Shown: piece by piece, positions 1-6,342 of the stretch
Numbering within the stretch: position 1 is the first letter of the stretch
Layout: each line of letters begins with the position of its first letter
Source of the DNA: an uncultured Collinsella sp.
Lineage (GTDB): Bacteria > Actinomycetota > Coriobacteriia > Coriobacteriales > Coriobacteriaceae
Reading direction: 5' to 3'
NCBI GenBank assembly: GCA_902476475.1
Contig: CABSDO010000043.1
Coordinates: 1-16,415 of the forward strand
Length of the DNA: 16,415 nt
Made by a program: the position numbers and the translations under genes
The notes under the pieces: generated by a model
Database searches by the model: none
The model's input: only the letters and a program-made list of their open reading frames with translations
What the model was told of the DNA's origin: nothing

Positions 1-148
1 CTTGGCAAAGACCGTTGGGGTCGTTGAGCCAACCCGCCGGCGGCATAATATGGAAGCGTTGGCCATACGCGCCATGACCGCACTCAGAGGCGGCGGCGTC
101 AACAGCGGCGACCAGCTTTGCAAGGTCGCGACCAAGTGCATTAGACAT
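1..148 (-). CDS. scrB: Sucrose-6-phosphate hydrolase (GH32), N-terminal fragment
   Basis: The gene starts with ATG at 148 and runs off the left edge, so only 49 codons are visible. They contain RFHIMPPAGWLNDPNG (residues 31-46), the hallmark N-terminal block of GH32 beta-fructosidases. Asp43 in WLNDPNG is the expected catalytic nucleophile. Family members of this type hydrolyse sucrose-6-phosphate, the product of the sucrose PTS, to glucose-6-phosphate and fructose in the cytoplasm. It lies 107 nt downstream of scrA on the same strand, behind the same repressor, so it is probably the last gene of a sucrose operon. An AGGA element 9 nt before the ATG may be the ribosome binding site. Fructan or other fructosyl specificity cannot be excluded from 49 residues, but the PTS neighbour favours sucrose-6-phosphate. 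Confidence 0.88.
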   Translation of the reverse strand, partial: MSNALGRDLAKLVAAVDAAASECGHGAYGQRFHIMPPAGWLNDPNGLCQ

Positions 149-210
149 ATCAAAGTCCTAACGGATCGAAAGTAACAAGGCACCAGAGATCGGCACCAGA
201 TACGGGAAAC

Positions 211-235
211 GCCCGCGAGCATACGACCCGCGGGC
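211..235 (-). other. Stem-loop between scrA and scrB
   Basis: GCCCGCG (211-217) and CGCGGGC (229-235) form a perfect 7-bp GC stem around an 11-nt loop, in the 107-nt gap between the scrA stop and the scrB start. In the direction of transcription it is followed by GTTTCCC, not a U tract, so it is not a typical intrinsic terminator. It may be a processing or attenuation structure that sets the scrA to scrB ratio. This role is inferred. Confidence 0.4.
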
Positions 236-255
236 ATCCCCTCAATCAAAAGCTC

Positions 256-1656
256 TTAGGCCTGCTCGGAAGCCTTGGGCTCGTCCTTGTACAGGACAAA
301 CGAGATAGCAAAGGAAACCAGCGCGGCGACCGCAAACATGATCGCGTACTGCACGGGCTGGGCCAGGCACAGCAGGATACCGAAGATGCCGGTAACGCCC
401 GTGCCGGAGGCAGCCAGCGAAGTGAGCGCGCAGACCAGGGCACCGCAACCGCCGCCGATGCAGCCGGCGATGAAGGGCTTAAAGAAGCGCAGGTTCACAC
501 CAAAGATGGCAGGCTCGGTAATGCCCATGAAGGCGGACAGGGCCGAAGGAAGCGCCAGGCCCTTGATCTTGGCATCGCGGGTCTTAAAGGCAACGGCGAG
601 CGCGGCACCACCCTGGGCGATATTGGCAGCGCTGGCGATGGGCAGCCAATAGGTCACGCCGTACTGGGCGAGCTGGCCCAGGTCGATGGCGGTGTACATC
701 TGGTGGATACCGGTAACGACCGTGGGAGCATAGAACAGGCCGACGATAAAGGAACCGATGCCGAAGGGCAGGGTCAGCAGGGTCTGGATCAGACCGAGGA
801 TGGCGTTCTCGGCCCAGACGAAGATGGGGCCGACGGCAACGAGCGTCACGAGCACGGTCACGAACACCGAGACGAGCGGAGTCACAAAGAGATCGAACAT
901 CTCAGGAACGATCTTGTGCAGGCGCTTCTCGAGGAAGGCGAGAATGGCGCAGGCGATGACGATGGGGATCACATGGCCCTGATAGCCGACCCACTCAAAG
1001 CTGTACACGCCGGGGATGACGTTGACCATGGTCTGCACGCCCTCGGAGGCAACCGTATAGGCGCTCTGCAGCGAGGAGTTGATGAATGCACCACCGACGA
1101 CGGCGCCCAGATACGGGTTGGCGCCAAAGGCCTTAGCGGCGGAGTAACCGATCAGGATCTGCAGAATGCCAAAGGACGTGCCCGAGACTAGGTCGGCGAT
1201 CTTATAAATAAAGTTATTGGTGTCGAGCGCGATAAAGCCGTTGGAGGCCATAAAGTTGAGGGCGCTCATAATGCCCAGCAGCAGGCCCGAAGCCACGATG
1301 GCGGGGATGATGGGGACAAAGACGTCGCCGAGCACCTTAATGGCGCGCATAAAGATGTTCTGCTGCTGTGCCGCGGCCTCCTTGACCTCGGCCTTGGTGG
1401 CAGCCTCGACGCCGCTGAGCGCGATGAACTCCTCGTAGACCTTGTTGACGGTGCCGGTGCCAAAAATAATCTGGAGCTGGCCCTGGGCCTCAAAGACGCC
1501 CTTGGCGCCGTCGATATTCTCGAGGGCCTCCTTGTCGACCTTGGCGTTATCGGCAATCACCAGGCGCAGACGCGTGGCGCAGTGTGCAGCCGAAACAACG
1601 TTGCCGGCGCCACCGACGTTGTCGAGCACCTCTTGGGCTGATTTGCGGTAGTCCAT
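256..1656 (-). CDS. scrA: PTS sucrose-type transporter subunit EIIBC
   Basis: This 466-residue permease of the glucose-sucrose PTS superfamily imports and phosphorylates its sugar at the membrane, taking phosphate from a separate EIIA. The ATG at 1656 is preferred over the in-frame ATG at 1689: it has AGGAAAGGGAAG upstream and places the phosphorylated EIIB cysteine at the usual position, Cys26, in SAAHCATRLRL. EIIB covers about residues 1-85. A linker near 86-100 leads to a polytopic EIIC (about 105-455) with the conserved GITEPAIFGVNLR block (378-390) and a GIH motif (316-318). No EIIA domain is fused. Sucrose specificity is inferred from the adjacent GH32 gene and LacI-type regulator, and from overall likeness to ScrA proteins; trehalose or beta-glucoside permeases are related alternatives. 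Two LacI operators lie upstream. Confidence 0.87.
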   Translation of the reverse strand: MDYRKSAQEVLDNVGGAGNVVSAAHCATRLRLVIADNAKVDKEALENIDGAKGVFEAQGQLQIIFGTGTVNKVYEEFIALSGVEAATKAEVKEAAAQQQNIFMRAIKVLGDVFVPIIPAIVASGLLLGIMSALNFMASNGFIALDTNNFIYKIADLVSGTSFGILQILIGYSAAKAFGANPYLGAVVGGAFINSSLQSAYTVASEGVQTMVNVIPGVYSFEWVGYQGHVIPIVIACAILAFLEKRLHKIVPEMFDLFVTPLVSVFVTVLVTLVAVGPIFVWAENAILGLIQTLLTLPFGIGSFIVGLFYAPTVVTGIHQMYTAIDLGQLAQYGVTYWLPIASAANIAQGGAALAVAFKTRDAKIKGLALPSALSAFMGITEPAIFGVNLRFFKPFIAGCIGGGCGALVCALTSLAASGTGVTGIFGILLCLAQPVQYAIMFAVAALVSFAISFVLYKDEPKASEQA

Positions 1657-1710
1657 GACTTCCCTTTCCTCCAACGGGCGCATGTGCACCCGGCCATCTT
1701 TGACACTTAC

Positions 1711-1740
1711 ACTGTAATCGTTTTCAGTTTCATATGTCTG
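1711..1740 (-). promoter_or_regulatory. Candidate scrA promoter overlapping two operators
   Basis: On the minus strand, CAGACA (1740-1735) and TACAGT (1716-1711) are spaced 18 bp apart and resemble a sigma-70-type -35/-10 pair, about 55-85 nt before the scrA start. Both hexamers overlap LacI-type palindromes, so bound repressor would block RNA polymerase. The match to consensus is only moderate. Confidence 0.4.
1713..1726. promoter_or_regulatory. LacI-family operator, proximal to scrA
   Basis: TGTAATCGTTTTCA matches the LacI/GalR-family operator pattern TGxAAxCGxTTxCA at every fixed position, with the central CG. It overlaps the candidate -10 of scrA. It is one of two near-identical copies whose starts are 26 bp apart, and the repressor gene lies immediately upstream. 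Confidence 0.8.
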
Positions 1741-1752
1741 TAATCGTTTTCA
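1739..1752. promoter_or_regulatory. LacI-family operator, distal to scrA
   Basis: This is a second exact copy of TGTAATCGTTTTCA; the shared direct repeat extends one base to the left (CTGTAATCGTTTTCA). The 26-bp spacing, about two and a half helical turns, puts the two sites on opposite faces of the helix. It overlaps the candidate -35 of scrA. Confidence 0.8.
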
Positions 1753-1840
1753 CAGTAGGGTGAACGGTAGTAAAAAGCCGGCGAAAGGTAGTTTTAAAGC
1801 AAAAAGAGGCGGCTCAGAGGCAGGCAGACGTGCCCAAAGC

Positions 1841-2821
1841 CTAGACATTCATAAGCTGATGGCCGAGCTTGAGCGTCTTTAGACCACCCTCCCCCTCCAC
1901 GCCATCGAGCGTGTTGAGCAACATATTGGTCGCCTCGACGCCACTGGTCAGGTAGCCATAATGCACGGTGGGAATGCCGCCCGTCAGCGCGCGCAAAAAC
2001 GCGTTGTCGCCAAAACCGCTCACGCGGTGTATGCCCTCGCCCATACCGCGAACCTCATCGATGGCACGCAGCGCGCCCGCCGCCATGGTGTCGGTCGCGC
2101 AGGCGACAAACGAAACATCGGGGGCATCGGCAAGCAGCTCGCGCGCGGCGCGATAGCCCGAGTCGAGCGTAAACGAGCCCAGGCGAATCAAGGCAGCATC
2201 GAGTGGGTTACCCGCGGCGCGCAAACCGGCCTCAAAACCGCGACGGCGGTCATAACCAGCCGCGCGGTCTTCTTCGGTAACTCCAATGTAGGCGATCTTG
2301 CCGTCCACGCGACCCGCAAGCGCACGGCCCAGCTCAAAGGCAGCCTCGTAATCGTCGTGATAGACGCACGCCGCACCCTCGACATGTTGGCCGATCAACA
2401 CAATGGGCACACGGCACGACTCAATCGCGCGACGGTGCTCGTCGGTGATCATGGTTGCCACCAGCACAATGCCATCGACCGGGTGGTTTTGGAATAAATC
2501 GAGGTACTCGAGCTCGCGATCGGGGGCGTTATCGGTGTTGGCAAGGAGCATCTGGTAGCCACGACGACCGAGCACCTGGCCAATACCGGCGGTAATGCGG
2601 CTCACGGATTCCGAGTTGATCTTGGGCACGATGACGCCGATGAGCTTGGTGGAGCCGGTGCGCAGCGCGCGAGCCTGGCTGGATCGCACGTATCCGGTCA
2701 ACTCGATTGCCTGCTTAATGCGCTCGGCCTTGTCCGCCGAGATATATCCACCGTTGAGGTAGCGCGAGACGGCGGCGCTCGAAACGCCCGCCAGCTCGGC
2801 CACATCTTTCATCTTTACCAC
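1841..2821 (-). CDS. scrR: LacI-family repressor of the sucrose genes
   Basis: This DNA-binding repressor has a classic N-terminal LacI helix-turn-helix (KDVAELAGVSSAAVSRYLN, about residues 5-23) and a hinge and recognition segment ending TGYVRSSQARALRTGST. A periplasmic-binding-protein-like effector domain follows (LIGVIVPKINS... onward). The GTG at 2821 is chosen because GGGGG lies 5 nt upstream; it gives 326 residues. The ATG three codons later (2812) is the alternative and has no well-spaced Shine-Dalgarno. The open frame extends to 2893, but that would place an operator inside the gene. Operators matching the family consensus occur before this gene and before scrA, so it probably represses both and is released by sucrose, sucrose-6-phosphate or fructose. 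The effector is inferred, not visible. The name scrR rests on context. Confidence 0.85.
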   Translation of the reverse strand: MVKMKDVAELAGVSSAAVSRYLNGGYISADKAERIKQAIELTGYVRSSQARALRTGSTKLIGVIVPKINSESVSRITAGIGQVLGRRGYQMLLANTDNAPDRELEYLDLFQNHPVDGIVLVATMITDEHRRAIESCRVPIVLIGQHVEGAACVYHDDYEAAFELGRALAGRVDGKIAYIGVTEEDRAAGYDRRRGFEAGLRAAGNPLDAALIRLGSFTLDSGYRAARELLADAPDVSFVACATDTMAAGALRAIDEVRGMGEGIHRVSGFGDNAFLRALTGGIPTVHYGYLTSGVEATNMLLNTLDGVEGEGGLKTLKLGHQLMNV

Positions 2822-2836
2822 GAGAACCCCCGTCGT

Positions 2837-2850
2837 TGAAATCGCTTTCA
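2837..2850. promoter_or_regulatory. LacI-family operator in front of the repressor gene
   Basis: TGAAATCGCTTTCA matches TGxAAxCGxTTxCA at all fixed positions and is close to the two scrA operators. It lies 16 nt before the chosen GTG start and just downstream of a candidate -10, where bound repressor would block initiation. Autoregulation is the natural reading. Confidence 0.78.
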
Positions 2851-2852
2851 CC

Positions 2853-2883
2853 ATGATACCCGTGAAGACGGCATGCGAACCAA
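2853..2883 (-). promoter_or_regulatory. Candidate promoter of the repressor gene
   Basis: On the minus strand, TTGGTT (2883-2878) and TATCAT (2858-2853) are 19 bp apart and lie just before the 2837-2850 operator. The hexamers are imperfect and the spacer is long, so this is a weak call. Its position relative to the operator supports it. Confidence 0.3.
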
Positions 2884-2896
2884 ATCGGCCCACTCA

Positions 2897-3087
2897 GGTC
2901 GAGCATACGTCAGCGAGCGGGCAGGTGCCGCGAAAGAGGAGCGAAGCGTACTATATGTACGCGAGCGACGGTTTGAGCGGCAGATCGCCCGGCAGATGCC
3001 CGCGCAGCGTCGAGCGGTCCGGCGTTCGTTAGAACGCCGGAACATAATAGCCACGGCAGCTGCCCGCTCGCTGACGTATGCTCGACC
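2897..3087. repeat. 191-bp element bounded by perfect 28-bp inverted repeats
   Basis: The left arm (2897-2924) and right arm (3060-3087) are exact reverse complements over 28 bp. After one mismatch the pairing resumes for 5 bp (2926-2930 with 3054-3058). The interior holds a GCGTAC-TATAT-GTACGC hairpin (2946-2962), two tandem near-repeats GGCAGATCGCCC and GGCAGATGCCC (2979-3001), and a 10-bp perfect hairpin (3018-3041). It fills the gap between the end of the pel operon and the repressor promoter. I see no coding potential. It could be a MITE-like or REP/BIME-like repeat, a structured RNA, or the transcription barrier ending the 11-kb operon. Copy number elsewhere in the genome cannot be judged here. 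Confidence 0.8.
3018..3041. repeat. Perfect 10-bp hairpin, possible end structure of the pel operon
   Basis: TCCGGCGTTC (3018-3027) and GAACGCCGGA (3032-3041) pair perfectly around a GTTA loop. It lies about 85 nt past the last operon stop codon. In the direction of operon transcription it is followed by CCGCTCGACG with no T run, so it is not a canonical intrinsic terminator. Confidence 0.6.
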
Positions 3088-3125
3088 AGGAGCGCCCCTC
3101 TTTGTGCAATCTGCTCGCTAGGGTT

Positions 3126-3791
3126 CTACCCGTGATATTCGCCGTTGTATTGGATGAGCGTCAGGTCCTCCACGCCTTCGAGCGCGCGGATGGCGTCGGC
3201 ATAGGGCATGTCAACGCCATCCGAGAACACCTCGACGGTCATCTCCGCCTTGTCGCCGCGCATGGTCTTGGACTTGACGGTGAACTTGGTGCGGCCAAAT
3301 GCACGCACGATATCGTCGCCGGTGGTCTGGCCCGTGTAGTGGATGACCATCATGTACACGCGCGCCTTGTCCTGGTGGCTCGCAAAGCCAGCGATCATCA
3401 CCACGATCACCACCGCCGTGAGCCCCACGAGCGCGTACATGCCGGCTCCCGCCGTAATGCCCGTGGTAATGGCCCAAAACAGATACAGCAGGTCGAGCGG
3501 GTCCTTGACCGCCGTACGGTAGCGGACGATGGACAGAGCACCGACCATACCGAGCGAGATGACCACGTTTGTCGAGATCGCGAGCGTAACCATGCAGGTG
3601 AGCACACACATGCCCACGAGCGTCACGGCAAAGCTACGCGAATACACCACGCCAGTAAAAAAGCGCTTGTAGACGTAATAGATCAGGATGCCCATGGCGA
3701 GCGCCACGAACAGCGACAGGCCGATCTTGGCAGGGTCGACCTGGCCAAACGCCTCCAAAACGGAGTTCTTAAAAAAGTCCCTGGTGCTCAT
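3126..3791 (-). CDS. DUF4956 membrane protein
   Basis: This 221-residue protein has hydrophobic segments at about 24-42, 53-72, 75-86 and 101-134. The conserved DUF4956 signature GALSIVRYRTAVKDPLDLLYLF spans residues 84-105. A soluble, mixed alpha/beta C-terminal domain (about 140-221) is probably cytoplasmic. The biochemical role of DUF4956 is not established. The gene starts 3 nt after the VTC gene stop, as the last gene of the operon. In yeast the catalytic VTC domain acts with membrane segments that pass polyphosphate across a membrane, so this protein could be the membrane partner of the adjacent soluble VTC protein. That is an inference from gene order only. Confidence 0.85.
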   Translation of the reverse strand: MSTRDFFKNSVLEAFGQVDPAKIGLSLFVALAMGILIYYVYKRFFTGVVYSRSFAVTLVGMCVLTCMVTLAISTNVVISLGMVGALSIVRYRTAVKDPLDLLYLFWAITTGITAGAGMYALVGLTAVVIVVMIAGFASHQDKARVYMMVIHYTGQTTGDDIVRAFGRTKFTVKSKTMRGDKAEMTVEVFSDGVDMPYADAIRALEGVEDLTLIQYNGEYHG

Positions 3792-3794
3792 GGT

Positions 3795-4586
3795 CTAAAT
3801 ATCCCCTCGGTTCCCAAAATCCGATTCCCAGTAGTTAAATCCGCGCAGGTAGGCGGTGTTTTTGTAACACAGGCAGTACTTGGAGACCGCCGTGAGTTCG
3901 GCCGCGCCCGGCGGCACCATATCGCGCACGAGCTGTGGGCAAAACTCCGTAAACTTGACCTCCATCACCAGTTTGCCGGGCTCCAGGACCGGCAGCGCGG
4001 GCAACGTCGCGTCAAAGATATCGAAGCTTCCCACCGCGGCACGCACGTTCATGTCAAACGTGATGCGCACGGTGCCCTCATCCATCACCCACGGCTCGCG
4101 CTCGTAGTCCACGATGGTACGCGGGCGCATCATGTTGCAGATGCACTCGATGTAGAACTCGCGGCAGAGCGGATAGGGGCTCCTCAGCAAAAAGTCGAAG
4201 TCGCCGGCCAGAATCTGCTCAAACTCGCCGCGCGTAAGTGGCGCGTCCTCCTTGTAGATCCAGCTGCCGTACTTCTTCTTGCGCTCGAGCTTAATCACCT
4301 TGTCGCTGCCGTTATAGATGCGCACGCGATACTTTTTGCGCATGAGAATACCGGCGTCTTTTTCCTCGTAGGCCGAGTTGCAGTAGTCGTCAAAGTACAG
4401 GCTGCGAATGGTGTAACCGCCCGCCCGCGCATGCTTGTCCAGCTTAAATACCGGCGCCATGCGACAGGCAAGCGCGGCGTGCTCGCCCTCGTTAATGAGA
4501 TATTTGAGCTCGTGGCGGTAACGCTCCTGCGTGGTACGCACAGGCGGAGCCGCCAAGCGCTCAAGCAGCGCGCTAGCCCTCCTCAT
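3795..4586 (-). CDS. VTC-domain protein (polyphosphate polymerase type)
   Basis: This 263-residue soluble protein is almost entirely one VTC domain of the triphosphate-tunnel fold. Visible family blocks are RHELKYLI (24-31, Lys28 being the likely catalytic-tunnel lysine), TIRSLYFDD (59-67), RKKYRVRIYN (83-92), KLERKKK (99-105), VMEVKF (207-212, Glu209 a likely metal ligand) and SKY (235-237). Eukaryotic Vtc4 uses such a tunnel to make polyphosphate from ATP. Bacterial members are usually annotated as polyphosphate polymerase domain proteins, but their activity is mostly untested. The ATG at 4586 overlaps the CotH gene by 14 nt and has GGAGG 7 nt upstream, indicating translational coupling. 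The tunnel's basic residues look intact, so an active enzyme is plausible. Confidence 0.85.
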   Translation of the reverse strand: MRRASALLERLAAPPVRTTQERYRHELKYLINEGEHAALACRMAPVFKLDKHARAGGYTIRSLYFDDYCNSAYEEKDAGILMRKKYRVRIYNGSDKVIKLERKKKYGSWIYKEDAPLTRGEFEQILAGDFDFLLRSPYPLCREFYIECICNMMRPRTIVDYEREPWVMDEGTVRITFDMNVRAAVGSFDIFDATLPALPVLEPGKLVMEVKFTEFCPQLVRDMVPPGAAELTAVSKYCLCYKNTAYLRGFNYWESDFGNRGDI

Positions 4587-6342
4587 ACGTGTCCTCCACG
4601 ACCTTACCGCCGTCTTGCACGTAAAAACACTTCATGCCGTAGTGCTTGCCGTCGTCGGTCACATAGTAGTCAAACGCATCTTGCGTATAACCGTCGGAGT
4701 TGGTGGCACGCACGCGCACAAAATACTGGCCGGCATCGGGCGCATCGCAGGTCACCTCGGGAAGCAGCACGTCCTCGGCCTTAAAGACCACATCGCCAAT
4801 GGCATAGTCGCGCGCAAGCTCTACGGTGTAGCGAATGTCGCGCGCCTCAAAGTCGTAGGACGCATCCCAGTTAATGCGCAGCTTACCGTTATCGATCTGC
4901 GGCACGCCGATGTAGAACGGCATGGGCTTTTTAAAACTCTCGCGAAAGCTCTTATAGTTCTCCTCGATCTCGGAGGGGATCGCCGCGGCGATCTGCTCGT
5001 ATTGATCCTTGGTGACAGGCAGATTATCGATATCGGGCGAAGCAAAGACCAGCGATTCAGTAACCTCGCGGTAGTGCTTGATCATCTTGGTCAGGCGAGT
5101 CTCGGTCAAATACGAACGCAAGTCCTTGACGGCACGGTCGAGTTCGCTGCGGAACGACTTGCTGCGCAACGCGCGGTTAAACAGCACGTTGCCCCAGTAG
5201 TTGCTTGCGCCGCGCTCCCAGCTCGCGTAGTCAGAAAACCCGGTAAGAGAAAGCTCCAACTTACGCAGCATGCCGTCGTTATCCCAATCCAAAAAGTACC
5301 AGGTATTTGAGTTGAGCGGGCTGTACAGATAGCAGTTGCGGTTCTGCGTATCGCAGTTGCCCGTCAGGATCTGAAACGCCAACCAATAGACCAGGTTCTC
5401 GGTATCAAAGTAGGTGTCGAGCACGTCATCGATCTTTTGCGATTCGTCGTTGAGCGCATCGAGCATCTCGATGAGCTTGGTGTGGTCCGTATCGCCCTTA
5501 ATCTCGAGCATGCCTTCAAAGCTTGTCTGGTTGTAGTCGGGATCATCGGCAAGCTTAATGGTGTCCTCGTAGCGATGGAAATCAAAGCTGTTCACCTTGT
5601 ACAGGTGTCCGCTCTTATCCAGGCCATGTGCCTTAAGCGCCGTCTTGTTGAGCTGCTCCACCTGCGTAAACAGGCCGTAGTCCTCAAAGGTATCGTTGGA
5701 CTTTTCGGTCTGGTCGCACACCCACAGATGCACAAACTGCGTGCGCAGGCCCATCATCTGGGGAATCCCGCGGATAAGGTCATAGGCCATCTTGTTGCGA
5801 AAACGCATACCCTCGCCCATGTGCTTGTTGAGCGCAATCGCACGCTGCTGGCGCCAGGTACCTTTTCCTTTTTTGAGCTCCACCTTGTAGTTCTTCTGCG
5901 TATAACCGCTCGACGTCTGGCCACGCACCTGCACGGTGGCATTGGGCGCTTCCTCGCCATAGCCAACCTCGCCGGCAACTGGGCCCTCTTCGTCGCCCGG
6001 CTGCAGCAGGCCCATAACCTGATAGCGCGTCACACCCATGTCGGCATAGTCATACACCGAGTACGTGTTGATCTCTGCCCAGCTGTGGTCGGTGTTCTCG
6101 GAGCTGTTGCCGCGCGAGACCGTCAGGTACATGGTCACAATGCCCGAGTCGTCGTAGACCTCGTACAGCTCGTCCTTATCGCGCAGGTGCTTGGTACCGT
6201 CCGAGGACTCGGCCTTTTTAATCTTGTCCTGCTTTTTGACCTTTTTAGTCGAGGATTCGTCCTGAGACGAGCAGCCCGAAAGCAACAGCGCGCCGGCAGC
6301 CGCCTCGATCAGGCAGCGGCGAGACATCAACTTATCGATCAT
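4573..6342 (-). CDS. CotH-kinase-family surface lipoprotein
   Basis: The ATG at 6342 gives 589 residues and is preferred over upstream in-frame starts: GGGGAGG lies just before it and a signal peptide follows at once. The signal has a twin-arginine-like SRRCLI (7-12), a short hydrophobic stretch and the lipobox LLSGC, predicting lipidation at Cys24 and an extracytoplasmic location. A charged linker precedes a CotH domain (about 135-360) with VRGQTSSGYTQKNYKVEL (139-155), YGLFTQVEQ (222-230), GNCDTQNRNCYLY (328-340) and the acidic metal-binding-type block FLDWDND (350-356). A fibronectin-III-like beta domain follows near 478-562. CotH of Bacillus is an atypical protein kinase of spore-coat proteins; the substrate here is unknown. 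The gene overlaps pelG by 11 nt and the VTC gene by 14 nt, so all three are translationally linked. Confidence 0.85.
   Translation of the reverse strand: MIDKLMSRRCLIEAAAGALLLSGCSSQDESSTKKVKKQDKIKKAESSDGTKHLRDKDELYEVYDDSGIVTMYLTVSRGNSSENTDHSWAEINTYSVYDYADMGVTRYQVMGLLQPGDEEGPVAGEVGYGEEAPNATVQVRGQTSSGYTQKNYKVELKKGKGTWRQQRAIALNKHMGEGMRFRNKMAYDLIRGIPQMMGLRTQFVHLWVCDQTEKSNDTFEDYGLFTQVEQLNKTALKAHGLDKSGHLYKVNSFDFHRYEDTIKLADDPDYNQTSFEGMLEIKGDTDHTKLIEMLDALNDESQKIDDVLDTYFDTENLVYWLAFQILTGNCDTQNRNCYLYSPLNSNTWYFLDWDNDGMLRKLELSLTGFSDYASWERGASNYWGNVLFNRALRSKSFRSELDRAVKDLRSYLTETRLTKMIKHYREVTESLVFASPDIDNLPVTKDQYEQIAAAIPSEIEENYKSFRESFKKPMPFYIGVPQIDNGKLRINWDASYDFEARDIRYTVELARDYAIGDVVFKAEDVLLPEVTCDAPDAGQYFVRVRATNSDGYTQDAFDYYVTDDGKHYGMKCFYVQDGGKVVEDTYEEG

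Noticed and set aside
1757..1840. Possible intrinsic terminator between the repressor gene and scrA
   Set aside because: T runs are present on the transcribed strand, but no compact stem sits directly before them. The only pairing found (AGCCG with CGGCT) has a loop of about 30 nt.
3078..4784. Long open frame on the plus strand opposite the DUF4956 and VTC genes
   Set aside because: Its product is rich in His, Arg and Val and has no recognisable domain. It is the usual antisense shadow of GC-rich genes, and the minus-strand genes have clear family motifs and ribosome binding sites.
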